This document shows, piece by piece, positions 1 to 7,675 of a stretch of DNA of 38,809 nucleotides. The notes under the pieces were generated by a model, which worked only from the letters and a program-made list of their open reading frames with translations, was not told the DNA's origin and ran no database searches. The DNA comes from a bacterium (GTDB lineage: Bacteria > Bacillota_I > Bacilli_A > RF39 > UBA660). Within the stretch, counting starts at the first letter, position 1, and the number at the start of each line of letters is the position of its first letter. Position numbers and translations under genes: made by a program. The stretch is from the NCBI GenBank assembly GCA_029099845.1, contig JAQXOT010000022.1:1-38809 (forward strand), given 5' to 3'.

Positions 1-72
1 TTTTCTATCTTTTAAAACATTCATTAAAATTATATTTTAAATTAATAATATTTATGGTATTATATTATTAGA

Positions 73-210
73 AGTTGATGCGATTATTGCAACGACTTAC
101 TTTTGCGAAAAAAGTTTGAAATAACTTTCCTACTCGCACCACTTGTGAATCAGTTTGAACTATCCAAACTTTAGATATATAATTCAGTCTGAAATATGAC
201 TGATTTTTTT
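73..210 (+). ncRNA. possible tRNA-like or degenerate tRNA transcript
   Basis: Bases 80-86 (GCGATTA) pair with 131-137 (TACTCGC) with one mismatch, followed by A138 and an encoded CCA at 139-141, as in a tRNA acceptor stem. Inside, 89-92 GCAA pairs with 103-106 TTGC in D-arm position, and 111-116 pairs with 123-128. The body is only about 62 nt, so one arm is missing. An extended -10 (TGGTATTAT, 56-63) lies upstream and a terminator (184-210) downstream. It could be a tRNA remnant, a small RNA, or chance folding. Confidence 0.25.
184..210 (+). terminator. intrinsic terminator
   Basis: TCAGTC (184-189) pairs with GACTGA (198-203) around an 8-nt loop and is followed by a run of seven T. It would end any transcript covering the tRNA-like element at 80-141. 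Confidence 0.55.
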
Positions 211-431
211 ATGAATTAAGGATTTAGTAGGAAATTAGAAATATATAAAGATGATATAATAAAACAAATCAATTCTATTAAAGTTAAAACGGTGGATTGA
301 TTTTTAATGACTTACTGATTATTATTTATATAACTAATAGATGTTAAGCGTATCTACAATTTTATGGTTAAGATGTAGTTATGGTGAGGCATATAATTGT
401 ATTGTAATAATAGCAAAATAATTTAATAAAT

Positions 432-460
432 AAAAAAATGACAAAATGGTGTCATTTTTT
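432..460 (+). terminator. terminator-like hairpin
   Basis: Bases 433-442 (AAAAAATGAC) are the inverse of 451-460 (GTCATTTTTT), with an 8-nt loop. The A-tract/T-tract arms would let it work in either direction. No gene directly precedes it. Confidence 0.5.
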
Positions 461-626
461 CTAATATAGAAAGTTGCCCAATTTTTTTGTTTTATATAAA
501 AATGAATGATGGTTGTTTCAAAAGTGGTAAGTATTTCAAAAAATATGTAATAGAATTAAAAAAATCAATAATATAGTTGAAATTATGAAAATTATTAATC
601 GGGTATATTATCATGCTTCTTCTTCT

Positions 627-655
627 AAAAAGGTTAATTTTGGTTAACCTTTTTT
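627..655 (+). terminator. terminator-like hairpin
   Basis: An 11-bp perfect stem (627-637 with 644-654, AAAAAGGTTAA / TTAACCTTTTT) and a 6-nt loop end in a T tract. No coding sequence is seen upstream on the plus strand. Confidence 0.55.
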
Positions 656-720
656 ATATGCTTATGAGGAATTGGCTAGTTATATATTTTAATGGAAAAG
701 TGGATCTTGAATAAATATTA

Positions 721-759
721 GAAAAAGAATACGACTATTTGGGAGTAATCGTATTCTTT
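721..759 (-). terminator. intrinsic terminator of the minus-strand gene at 918
   Basis: An 11-bp perfect inverted repeat (724-734 with 749-759, AAAGAATACGA / TCGTATTCTTT) has a 14-nt loop. Read on the minus strand it is followed by five T, so it fits termination of the hypothetical gene ending at 918. Confidence 0.6.
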
Positions 760-917
760 GTTTGGTAATTTGTACATCGATAAAATCAATAGGTGTTATT
801 GTAAAAATAGTATTTTGTTTGTTTTTTAGTACATGTAAATATCTTTACTTTTTGGTTTAATCTAAAAGTCAAATTTTCTAAGCTACTTAATTAGTTTTAC
901 TTTTGTAATTCTTTTGT

Positions 918-1241
918 TTATTTTTTAAAATAAGCGCTATAGTTTCTTTTTGCTTCTGCTTGTAAATATTCTGTATCAGCTTTAATGGCTTTAACAATCT
1001 TTTCTTTTGTCCAAATATCTTTTTCATGTAAATCGATGGTGCCAGAAACACATAAATTTTTTAGAGGAACTTCAAGACTTTCTAATGTTAGGGCAATAAA
1101 TTTTTTCATTTCTTCAGTTTGTTCTTCTCTAACATTAAAATCAAAGCCCAAATATTCCGGACCGCCGCATCGAATATCTACTGGATCGTTAGCGACGCAA
1201 TCAACACTTATTTGTGAGCATTTTATTAAATTATCGTTCAT
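918..1241 (-). CDS. hypothetical protein, 107 aa
   Basis: I do not recognise this protein. The ATG start is supported by AAAGGAG about 8 bases upstream on the minus strand. It is acidic and soluble, with no signal peptide or membrane segment. Four cysteines (C8, C15, C25, C64) and a short GGPEYLGFDFNV stretch near residues 26-37 are its only distinctive points. The C-terminal half looks helical and lysine-rich. It is monocistronic, with a minus-strand terminator at 721-759. A small regulatory or metal-binding role is possible but nothing in the sequence decides it. Confidence 0.7.
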   Translation of the reverse strand: MNDNLIKCSQISVDCVANDPVDIRCGGPEYLGFDFNVREEQTEEMKKFIALTLESLEVPLKNLCVSGTIDLHEKDIWTKEKIVKAIKADTEYLQAEAKRNYSAYFKK

Positions 1242-1408
1242 AAATATTAAAACTCCTTTGTGTAAGTTATTTTAACATAAAATTGTTGATTTGCAACATT
1301 GATATGATTATTTTAAGTAAGATGACAGTATAATTTAATTAGTTAGTAGCTATTATTGTTATGATTGTAAAATAAAACGTAAAAGAATTTTAAATGTATA
1401 TTTGTTTA

Positions 1409-1437
1409 TTGACAGGATGTATTTGTACGTTTACTAT
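1409..1437 (+). promoter_or_regulatory. sigma-A type promoter with overlapping inverted repeat
   Basis: TTGACA (1409-1414), a 17-bp spacer and TACTAT (1432-1437) lie about 35 bp before the gene starting at 1473. The -10 is embedded in a 15-bp inverted repeat, TACTATT-A-AATAGTA (1432-1446), which could be an operator. Confidence 0.65.
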
Positions 1438-1472
1438 TAAATAGTAGAGAGTAGTAGAGGAAGTGTAATTAT

Positions 1473-2501
1473 ATGTATGATATTAATACAAAAAATGTTA
1501 AAAAAGGGAAAAGATTTTTTTATATTTTTTTGCTAGTAGGATTGTTGTTTTTAGTTATATTGGGGTTAATATATATATCATCAATTGTTAGGTTAAAAAG
1601 TATGGATTCAACTGTTACGTCAACAAGTGTTGAAGTTAGATCGTATGTTGATGATGAGGGTAGCACAATGTATTCTCCAGTTTATTCATATGAGGTTAAT
1701 GGAGAAAACTATACTTGTGGATCTAATTCTTCATCGAGCATATATCCTGGTACGGATAATAAAACGGTTTATTATGATTCAAAAAATCCTTCAAATTGTA
1801 TGACGGAATATTCTAAGTCTAGTAATAATATTATGTTATTATTTATGTTAATTCCAATAATTTTTATTGTAGTAGCGGTAGTTAATATTAGGAAAGTAAA
1901 TAAAAAAGTTAAAACAATATTGGAACTAAATCAAAAAGGAAAATTAGTTAAAAATTTGCCATATAGATTAGAAGACTCTGGAACAGTAATAAATGGGGTT
2001 CCAATTCAAATGCCAGTTGTTGATTATGTTTTACCAAATGGATGTAGTATAACATTATATGGTGACCCACGACATGACAGAAAAACTTGTGATGCGGATG
2101 GAATGGTTGATTTATTAATTGATGAAAATAATCCCCAAAATTATTTTATTGATTTTGAAATAAATCGTATTAGTGGTAATTTACCTCAGGATTATTATCA
2201 ACAAAATTCTTATTTGAATATTGAAAATAACAATATGCAAAATCAATCAAACTACAATCAAAATATGAATGTAAATGGTTATAATCAAGCTATGAATAAT
2301 CAGAATATGAATCCAAATGGTTATAATCAAGCTATAAATAATCAGAATATGAATCCAAATAGTTATAACCAAATGATGAATAATCAGAATATGAATTCAA
2401 GTGGTTATAATCAAACGATGAATGTTCAGCCAACAAATGTAAATAATTATAATCAAATAAATACTGCACCAGGTACACAAAATCAAAATAATAATTATTA
2501 A
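1473..2501 (+). CDS. DUF3592-like membrane protein with Asn/Gln-rich repeat tail
   Basis: This is a 342-aa membrane protein. Membrane segments are at about residues 15-37 and 120-138. Between them lies a DUF3592-like module with the typical YSPVYSYEVNGENYTC and VYYDSKNPSNC strings; a second, more diverged copy may follow at about 150-235 (VPIQMPVVDYVLPNG, VDLLIDENNPQNYFID). The C-terminal 85 or so residues are Asn/Gln/Met/Tyr-rich and built of 14-residue repeats of the GYNQAMNNQNMNPN type. It is a single gene behind its own promoter (1409-1437) and is followed by a terminator at 2604. Function is unknown; a cell-envelope role is inferred. The tail is probably disordered and may vary between strains. 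Confidence 0.8.
   Translation: MYDINTKNVKKGKRFFYIFLLVGLLFLVILGLIYISSIVRLKSMDSTVTSTSVEVRSYVDDEGSTMYSPVYSYEVNGENYTCGSNSSSSIYPGTDNKTVYYDSKNPSNCMTEYSKSSNNIMLLFMLIPIIFIVVAVVNIRKVNKKVKTILELNQKGKLVKNLPYRLEDSGTVINGVPIQMPVVDYVLPNGCSITLYGDPRHDRKTCDADGMVDLLIDENNPQNYFIDFEINRISGNLPQDYYQQNSYLNIENNNMQNQSNYNQNMNVNGYNQAMNNQNMNPNGYNQAINNQNMNPNSYNQMMNNQNMNSSGYNQTMNVQPTNVNNYNQINTAPGTQNQNNNY
2277..2460 (+). repeat. 42-bp in-frame tandem repeat
   Basis: Units start at 2277, 2319, 2361 and 2403, with a partial unit from 2445; each encodes a variant of GYNQAMNNQNMNPN. Copies differ by a few substitutions. A shorter, degenerate lead-in copy starts at 2250. The array lies entirely in the 3' end of the DUF3592-like gene and keeps its frame. 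Confidence 0.85.
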
Positions 2502-2603
2502 AAAATGGGAAATAATTTGTAATAAAATCATTTAGTAATCAATTAAAATTATTAGGCATGTAATTGTAGTTTACTGACATAATGATATTATAGATATTTT
2601 ATC

Positions 2604-2634
2604 AAAAACTAATCTAGAAATTGATTAGTTTTTT
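2604..2634 (+). terminator. intrinsic terminator
   Basis: AAAACTAATC pairs with GATTAGTTTT around an 8-nt loop and runs into TTTTTT. It follows the gene ending at 2501. Confidence 0.7.
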
Positions 2635-2881
2635 GTTGATTGCTAATCTTTATTTAAAAAATGTTTTATTTATAAAGTAAATATTTTAAATATATGAGGT
2701 AGTCATTTAGTATGATGAGTAAATTATTGTTATGCTTCTTTGTTAAATAAGAAAAAATCTTATGTAAATTATGGAGAAGGAGTGGTAATAATAGGTTAAT
2801 TAGAAATAGTTTATTGATATTATATATTAATAAAATTAAATTTTGCATTTACATTTTTTACATTAATATTTTTCGTTTAAA

Positions 2882-2910
2882 TTGTATTGTTTAAATATTT
2901 TATTTATAAT
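2882..2910 (+). promoter_or_regulatory. sigma-A type promoter
   Basis: TTGTAT (2882-2887), a 17-bp spacer and a perfect TATAAT (2905-2910) precede the secreted-protein gene at 2937. Confidence 0.6.
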
Positions 2911-2936
2911 TATTATGGTAGAGTGGTGTATTAGTT

Positions 2937-3581
2937 ATGAAGAAAAGTTTTAAAATTTTATTTACTTATATTTTAGTTTTTGTTGTTTCGTTTTGTTGTA
3001 TCAATGTAAATGCTACAAGTATTCCATATGGTTGGGAAACTAATGGTAAGACGATTTATACAACTGAAGATGGTACGGCTTCTGTAACAAAGGATGGTCA
3101 TGTTGTTACATTGACACTTAACAATTATAATGGTGATGGTTTGGTAGAAAATTGCTATGGGACTGGGGTATATGGTGTTGTATTTAATATAGTATTAATT
3201 GGTAATAATACTATAACAAGTACTTCAGATATTGGTATTAAGCTTAATGATCCTGGGGTTGTTAATTTTACGGGAGATGGTGATTTGACAATCAATGCTA
3301 AAACGCCAATAAGTTATGAAGGATATCGTGATTATTTTTATATTAACCCTAGTGAAAATATTTATACAACAGTAAAGAAAACAGAAGATAGTATTTCTAA
3401 TGTAGATGATTCGTCTATAAAAGAGAGTGATGAGGTTGTTAATGAAAGTGATACGACAACTTCTTCAGAGAAAATCAATTATACATTTATATTGTTAGTT
3501 GCTTTAATTGGATATATAGTTATCAGCCTGATTATGATGATTGTATTGTTTACTAAAGTTAATAAATTAAAAAAAGACTAA
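2937..3581 (+). CDS. secreted, C-terminally membrane-anchored beta-rich protein
   Basis: This 214-aa protein has a Sec signal peptide (about residues 1-26, cleavage expected after NVNA). A short-strand region at about 40-125 alternates Asn, Gly and Thr with hydrophobic residues (IVLIGNNTITS, VNFTGDGDLTIN), as in small right-handed beta-helix or carbohydrate-binding-type folds. A Ser/Asp/Glu-rich linker (about 140-177) leads to a transmembrane helix (about 180-207) and a short Lys-rich cytoplasmic end. It is therefore probably displayed on the outer face of the membrane. No catalytic motif is visible. The ribosome binding site is weak (GAGTGG). It is flanked by its own promoter and a strong terminator. 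Confidence 0.75.
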   Translation: MKKSFKILFTYILVFVVSFCCINVNATSIPYGWETNGKTIYTTEDGTASVTKDGHVVTLTLNNYNGDGLVENCYGTGVYGVVFNIVLIGNNTITSTSDIGIKLNDPGVVNFTGDGDLTINAKTPISYEGYRDYFYINPSENIYTTVKKTEDSISNVDDSSIKESDEVVNESDTTTSSEKINYTFILLVALIGYIVISLIMMIVLFTKVNKLKKD

Positions 3582-3642
3582 ATATTTGTTTTTTGTAATA
3601 TTAAATCATTATAGGAATAATTGATATGTTAATAGTTATTTA

Positions 3643-3679
3643 TAAAAAAATCTTTCCATTTTTATTGGAAAGATTTTTA
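3643..3679. terminator. bidirectional terminator between convergent genes
   Basis: AAAAATCTTTCCA pairs with TGGAAAGATTTTT around a 6-7-nt loop, with A and T tracts on the two sides. It separates the plus-strand gene ending at 3581 from the minus-strand gene ending at 3704. Confidence 0.8.
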
Positions 3680-3703
3680 TTTTATTTAGTGTTTTTTAAA
3701 TTA

Positions 3704-4030
3704 TTAAAAAGTAGCAATTATAGCATCAATAGTATCTTCTTCTTGTTCTCTTTTTGATATTTGAGATAATAAATTTATTTCTTTTTCAAGTGATTTGATA
3801 TCTTTTTTTAACGCTTTAATGGTTTCTTTATTTGTGTCAATAATTTTATTAACTGCATTTTCAATTTCTTCTTCAGTTGACTCTTCTTTAAGGTTATTTA
3901 ATAATTTAGCATATGTTTTAGCCTTTTCAACTTTATTCTTTCTTTCATATTGCTCTTTTTCTTCTTTAATTATGTTATAGTCTAGAGTAACAATTTCTGG
4001 TTTTATACCATTTAGTCTAAGTATTTTCAT
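3704..4030 (-). CDS. small coiled-coil protein, unknown function
   Basis: I do not recognise this 108-aa protein. The start is supported by AAGGAG about 8 bases upstream on the minus strand. The first 20 residues look like a short beta element (MKILRLNGIKPEIVTLDYN); residues 20-100 are a highly charged Lys/Glu helical region predicted to form a coiled coil. There is no signal peptide or membrane segment. It lies about 100 bp downstream of the phosphodiesterase gene on the same strand, so it may be cotranscribed. A structural or adaptor role is only a guess. Confidence 0.7.
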   Translation of the reverse strand: MKILRLNGIKPEIVTLDYNIIKEEKEQYERKNKVEKAKTYAKLLNNLKEESTEEEIENAVNKIIDTNKETIKALKKDIKSLEKEINLLSQISKREQEEDTIDAIIATF

Positions 4031-4127
4031 TTTTTTCTCCTTATGATATTAATTTTAATATGTATTTTATTAATTTCTGTTGTATTTATGTAATTGAGGA
4101 TTATATTATCTTTTTGTATTTAAATAG

Positions 4128-4841
4128 TTAAAGTGTTTGATATGGTAAATTATCACATATATAAATATAGTTTTTATTTTGTTTTGGTAGTTCTTCATGT
4201 TTTTTTATAGTCCAGACTAGAATAGGACATTTTTTTAAATATTTTTTGAGATGCTTTCTTTTAAGAATTTTTCTAGATACCGATAAGAAATCTGGATGAC
4301 AATATTTTATATCAAAAATTGAAGTATTGAATATTTTGAATTTTTTAGTATCAGTTTGTTCACTTATAAGAAGCCCAACAGGAAATTTTTTCTGTTCTTT
4401 TTTTAACAGCTTGACAATTTTTGAATTGAAAGCTTGAATGATTATTTCACCTTGATAGTCATTTAATTTTTCTAGGAGAATTTTTGTTATTAATTTTTCA
4501 TTGGTCTTACATTTTATTTCTATAATTATTAATACTTTAGAATTTACTAGTTTAAGAACTTCATCTAAAGTTGGAATTTTTTCTTTGGTGTCGAGAAGGG
4601 TTATTTTATTTAGATCTTTTACAGTTAAATCTTCGATTGTTAAATTTATATTAGTCATCCGTTTTAGATTATGATCATGAAAAACGACGAGATTATTATC
4701 TTTAGTTAAGTGTAGATCTAGTTCAATAGGATAGTTATTAATTATGGCATTTTTAAAAGCTCTTAGGGAATTTTCAGGAATAATTATATTATCGTATAGG
4801 CCTCTATGGGCTACCAATTTATTTTTATATTTTTCTAACAT
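4128..4841 (-). CDS. glycerophosphodiester phosphodiesterase family protein
   Basis: It probably hydrolyses glycerophosphodiesters to sn-glycerol 3-phosphate plus an alcohol, serving phospholipid or teichoic-acid turnover. The GDPD TIM-barrel signature is clear: AHRG (H12, R13) with ENSLRAF, then ELDLHLTKDNNLVVFHDH, giving the metal ligands E40 and D42 and catalytic H12 and H55. Its length (237 aa) is typical of the cytoplasmic short GDPD type, and no signal peptide is seen. I chose the ATG at 4841 because AGAGGT lies at correct spacing; a TTG six codons upstream (4859) has no site of its own. Confidence 0.88.
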   Translation of the reverse strand: MLEKYKNKLVAHRGLYDNIIIPENSLRAFKNAIINNYPIELDLHLTKDNNLVVFHDHNLKRMTNINLTIEDLTVKDLNKITLLDTKEKIPTLDEVLKLVNSKVLIIIEIKCKTNEKLITKILLEKLNDYQGEIIIQAFNSKIVKLLKKEQKKFPVGLLISEQTDTKKFKIFNTSIFDIKYCHPDFLSVSRKILKRKHLKKYLKKCPILVWTIKKHEELPKQNKNYIYICDNLPYQTL

Positions 4842-4948
4842 AGCTTTACCTCTTGTCAATTATATCATATTGTTATGAAATCAATATGATATTTTCTAAA
4901 TAAATAATTGTTTTACGTTAAAAAGGGCTTTATTTGTATTGCTTTTTT

Positions 4949-4957
4949 TGGTATAAT
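4949..4957 (+). promoter_or_regulatory. extended -10 promoter element
   Basis: TGGTATAAT is an extended -10 (TATAAT at 4952-4957) with a weak -35 (TTTATT). It lies about 28 bp before the start at 4986 and is itself inside a longer in-frame reading frame, which argues for the later start. Confidence 0.55.
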
Positions 4958-4985
4958 AAGAACGATTTTTGAGGGGGATATATAT

Positions 4986-5777
4986 ATGGTTGATGTTTTA
5001 CATTATGCTGAGAAGGTATTTAATAATAGGCCTGCTGATGTTTCTTTAGTTAATAGTCGTAATCCACTTATGGTGGGGGAAGAAAAGGATTTAATTGGAT
5101 TCCGTTTTTTTGATGTAGTGCAAAATTTTAGGGGACAGGAAGAGATTACAAATTATAGTGGAATGTATTATTTTGGTTCTAGAATTAGTTATAAAGATTT
5201 AGTTTTAGAACAAGATGATTTTATAAAAAGAATGCAATTAGATTATTTAAGTAGACTGGGAATTGAAGAAGCTATTTTTTGCGAGAAAGCTGGCAAGGTG
5301 ATTTCAACTATTAGTGTTAGTGACAAAACTATTGAGGAAGTCAGACTGGAACGTATTAATGAACAAGTTAGGAATATTGATGTTAATCAGAAGGAATTTT
5401 TAAATACTTTAATAACTACATTAGAAGAACATGGCAATGATGTTGATATTATTACTTCTGAGGTTTTAGAATTTCTTTGTGATCTTGAAATAGACCCTGA
5501 GATTGATGCGATTGAGGCAATCATTAGAACCTATGATTTATATGTTAATGGATATAAAGCGGCTAGCACATCGGCAGTTGTTGGTGATTTGAAAATTGGC
5601 TCTTATGAGAGAGAAACATATTTTAAATTAAGTGATGCTGTTGATATGGTTAGTCCATTATATCAAGAATATCCATATTTGGAAAAAATGATGGACAAGG
5701 TAAAGCTTGCTATTTCTGATGAAGACTCGCTAGCTGAAAGTGTTCAAGCTAAAACTAAAAGTAAAAGAAATAAATAA
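4986..5777 (+). CDS. unknown protein, first of a paralogue pair
   Basis: I do not recognise this 263-aa soluble protein. An upstream ATG at 4908 keeps frame, but GAGGGGG just before 4986 and the promoter at 4949-4957 fix the start at MVDVLHYAEK. It is homologous along its whole length to the next gene: both have a GF.F/GFRFF core, then TNYSxMYYFGxRxSY (here about residues 47-61), an IFC motif, a variable middle and an EYPYLEKMMD-type end. It ends in a Lys/Arg-rich tail. There is no signal peptide or membrane helix. A terminator (5802) separates it from its paralogue, so the two are expressed independently. Confidence 0.75.
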   Translation: MVDVLHYAEKVFNNRPADVSLVNSRNPLMVGEEKDLIGFRFFDVVQNFRGQEEITNYSGMYYFGSRISYKDLVLEQDDFIKRMQLDYLSRLGIEEAIFCEKAGKVISTISVSDKTIEEVRLERINEQVRNIDVNQKEFLNTLITTLEEHGNDVDIITSEVLEFLCDLEIDPEIDAIEAIIRTYDLYVNGYKAASTSAVVGDLKIGSYERETYFKLSDAVDMVSPLYQEYPYLEKMMDKVKLAISDEDSLAESVQAKTKSKRNK

Positions 5778-5801
5778 TGAATTAATATAAGTAGCAAACG
5801 T

Positions 5802-5830
5802 GTAGACAAATAAGTATGTCTACTTTTTTT
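5802..5830 (+). terminator. intrinsic terminator
   Basis: GTAGACA (5802-5808) pairs with TGTCTAC (5817-5823), followed by seven T. It ends the first paralogue's transcript. Confidence 0.8.
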
Positions 5831-5872
5831 GTATTACTTATTTATTATGTAAGTAAAACAATTAATTTTTAG

Positions 5873-5902
5873 TAGACGTTGTTTAAATAGTAATGATATA
5901 CT
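5873..5902 (+). promoter_or_regulatory. probable promoter of the second paralogue
   Basis: TAGACG (4/6 to TTGACA), an 18-bp spacer and TATACT (5897-5902) lie 30 bp before the GTG at 5932. Confidence 0.45.
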
Positions 5903-5931
5903 TGATTTAGTGATAGAAGTAGAGTGATTTA

Positions 5932-6780
5932 GTGGTAGAAAAGAAGTATGAACATTTTATTAAGAAGTACTATTCAACATTTCAAGATGTGCTGGATGGT
6001 TTTTATACTCGCGAATTTGAGTGCTCTGATAGAGAAGTATTTGGAGTGAAACAAGAAGAAGGAATGTTTGGTTTTAGTTTTTATTCTGTTGGCAAAATAT
6101 ATACTGATAATGGCTCTTGTTCTGGGGCTCCTACTAATTATAGTGAAATGTATTATTTTGGAAAAAGATATAGTTATGATGAACTAATAAAATTACAACG
6201 TTTTAGTGATGCGAAATTTTTAAAGGAAAGAGATGTTACAGAGGGAATATTTTGCGATAATGGTTCAATTGTTGTTGATATTTTTGATTCTTCTAAAACT
6301 GTTGATGAATATAAAAGAGAAAATAGTTTGAAATTTTTTGCATTTTTAGAAGTCAATAAATTAGATTTTTTAGAGGGCTTAGCTACTGTTATTGATATGT
6401 TTGAGGATGATGTTATGTATGCGATTGAAATTAAGGGCTTTCCTAAAAAAGCTAAGGAACAAGCTAAATTTTTTATTAATGTTAATGGCAGTAATGTTTT
6501 TGAAACTAATTTAAAAACTATATCTAAAGATAATATTATTGAAGCAGTTAAATTTAGTGATGTGCTTTTGATGATAGATGATTTGTGTGATAAATTTCCT
6601 TATCTTGCTTTTATTGTTGATAATGCAGCTAATATGATGTTAGAGAATGACTCATTAAATATTGGCGAAGCGTTGATTACGGTAGCAAGTAATATGGATT
6701 CTAGGGCTGAGGAAATTGATCATAACAAAGTTTTGGTAAAGCAAGGAGAAAAAGGAGTGACGGCTGGTGATATTAAGTGA
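5932..6780 (+). CDS. unknown protein, second of a paralogue pair
   Basis: This 282-aa protein of unknown function is a full-length paralogue of the preceding gene. Shared blocks are FGFSFYSV (compare IGFRFFDV), PTNYSEMYYFGKRYSYDEL, the EGIFC motif and the FPYLAFIVD end. It starts with GTG behind a weak GAGTGAT site. It is soluble with no recognisable catalytic motif. Its last 14 bases overlap the start of the 5'-nucleotidase gene, so the two are translationally coupled. The coupling suggests, but does not show, a link to nucleotide metabolism. Confidence 0.75.
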   Translation: MVEKKYEHFIKKYYSTFQDVLDGFYTREFECSDREVFGVKQEEGMFGFSFYSVGKIYTDNGSCSGAPTNYSEMYYFGKRYSYDELIKLQRFSDAKFLKERDVTEGIFCDNGSIVVDIFDSSKTVDEYKRENSLKFFAFLEVNKLDFLEGLATVIDMFEDDVMYAIEIKGFPKKAKEQAKFFINVNGSNVFETNLKTISKDNIIEAVKFSDVLLMIDDLCDKFPYLAFIVDNAANMMLENDSLNIGEALITVASNMDSRAEEIDHNKVLVKQGEKGVTAGDIK

Positions 6781-7555
6781 TGATGTTAAGAAGAAAATAC
6801 CAATTGATGATTTGAGTAATTATTATGTAGTTGCAGATTTTGATCGAACTATTACAAATGGTAATAGCAAAACTTCTTGGTCAATATTAGCTAATAGTGA
6901 TTTAGTTCCTCAATGTTATGCTTTGGAAAGACAGGATTTATACGATAAATATCGACCAATAGAGCTTGATTCACAAATTGATTTAAATGATAAATCTCGT
7001 TTAATGAGTGAGTGGTTTTATAAACATATTCAGTTATTTGTAAAATATCAGATTAGTGAGGAAGTTTTTTTGAAAGCTGGACGAGATTTACGGGTAATGG
7101 AATTTAGAGAGGGTGCAAAAGAATTTTTAGAGTTTTTATATAAGAAGAAAGTACCGGTGATTATTATTAGTGCAGGTATTGGAAATTTTATAGAGTGCTT
7201 TTTAAAAGCAAATGATGCTTATTTTGATAATATTTATATTAGTAGTAATAAAATTAAGTTTAAAGATGGAGTAGCAGTGGGAGTTTGTTCAAATATTGTA
7301 CATAGTTTTAATAAGAATGAAGTATTTTTACCTGAAGAAATTAAAAAATCAATTGGAAATAGGGATAAGGTAATTTTACTTGGTGATCAAATTAGTGATT
7401 TGAGGATGGTTGATGATAATCTACATAAAGATGTACTAAAAATTGGTTTTTATTCTACTAGATCGGAAGTTATGATTACAGAGTTTCAAGAGAAGTTTGA
7501 TATAGTATGTTTAGATAGTGACAACTATAATAATTTATTAGATATATTGTTTTAG
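6767..7555 (+). CDS. HAD-superfamily 5'-nucleotidase (UMPH-1/cN-III-like)
   Basis: It probably dephosphorylates pyrimidine nucleoside monophosphates. HAD motif I is DFDRTIT (D24, D26 as nucleophile and acid/base), motif II is the serine in IIISAGIGNFIE (about 132-143), and the acidic motif IV is LLGDQISDLRMVDD (D207, D211). This motif set, especially SAGIG and GDQ.SDLRM, is that of the UMPH-1 (cytosolic 5'-nucleotidase III) family rather than general HAD phosphatases. Its 262 aa is close to family length. It starts at GTG 6767, 9 nt after AAAGGAG, overlapping the end of the upstream gene by 14 nt. Substrate choice is inferred from family only. Confidence 0.78.
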   Translation: MILSDDVKKKIPIDDLSNYYVVADFDRTITNGNSKTSWSILANSDLVPQCYALERQDLYDKYRPIELDSQIDLNDKSRLMSEWFYKHIQLFVKYQISEEVFLKAGRDLRVMEFREGAKEFLEFLYKKKVPVIIISAGIGNFIECFLKANDAYFDNIYISSNKIKFKDGVAVGVCSNIVHSFNKNEVFLPEEIKKSIGNRDKVILLGDQISDLRMVDDNLHKDVLKIGFYSTRSEVMITEFQEKFDIVCLDSDNYNNLLDILF

Positions 7556-7576
7556 GTATTTAATTTTTAGCAAAAT

Positions 7577-7586
7577 GTGTTATAAT
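7577..7586 (+). promoter_or_regulatory. extended -10 of the tRNA-Thr gene
   Basis: TGTTATAAT (TATAAT at 7581-7586) lies 14 bp before the tRNA 5' end. The -35 is poor. Confidence 0.5.
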
Positions 7587-7599
7587 TATTTTGCTAATT

Positions 7600-7675
7600 G
7601 CCAAATTAGCTCAGTTGGTAGAGCAGTGCATTCGTAATGCAAAGGTCGAAGGTTCAAGTCCTTTATTTGGCACCA
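7600..7675 (+). tRNA. tRNA-Thr (anticodon CGT)
   Basis: A full cloverleaf is seen: acceptor GCCAAAT/ATTTGGC, D arm GCTCAGTTGGTAGAGC, anticodon loop TTCGTAA (CGT), T arm with GTTCAAG, discriminator A and an encoded CCA (7673-7675). The first anticodon-stem pair is a G-A mismatch. It reads ACG, a rare codon in this AT-rich genome. Confidence 0.95.

Larger units (their letters stand above)
1..917. other. gene-poor AT-rich region with several hairpins
   Basis: I see no open reading frame with a ribosome binding site here. The stretch holds a possible tRNA-like transcript (about 73-210), a TATAAT box followed by a weak inverted repeat (266-273 with 296-303), and three good terminator-like hairpins (184-210, 432-460, 627-655), plus a minus-strand terminator at 721-759. 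The plus-strand hairpins suggest short transcripts or gene remnants rather than coding sequence. Confidence 0.6.
2502..2936. other. intergenic region with a terminator and a promoter
   Basis: This 435-bp AT-rich gap holds the terminator at 2604-2634 and the promoter at 2882-2910. An apparent 60-aa minus-strand frame (2666-2848) is leucine/asparagine low complexity without a ribosome binding site. Nothing else stands out. Confidence 0.6.

Noticed and set aside
985-1275. 96-aa plus-strand frame opposite the gene at 918-1241
   Set aside because: It is antisense to a gene with a good ribosome binding site, has none itself, and is low-complexity Ser/Phe-rich.
2666-2848. 60-aa minus-strand frame
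   Set aside because: It is Leu/Ile/Asn low complexity from AT-rich intergenic DNA and has no ribosome binding site.
3795-3980. 61-aa plus-strand hydrophobic frame
   Set aside because: It is the antisense shadow of the coiled-coil gene at 3704-4030; hydrophobicity arises from complementing Lys/Glu codons.
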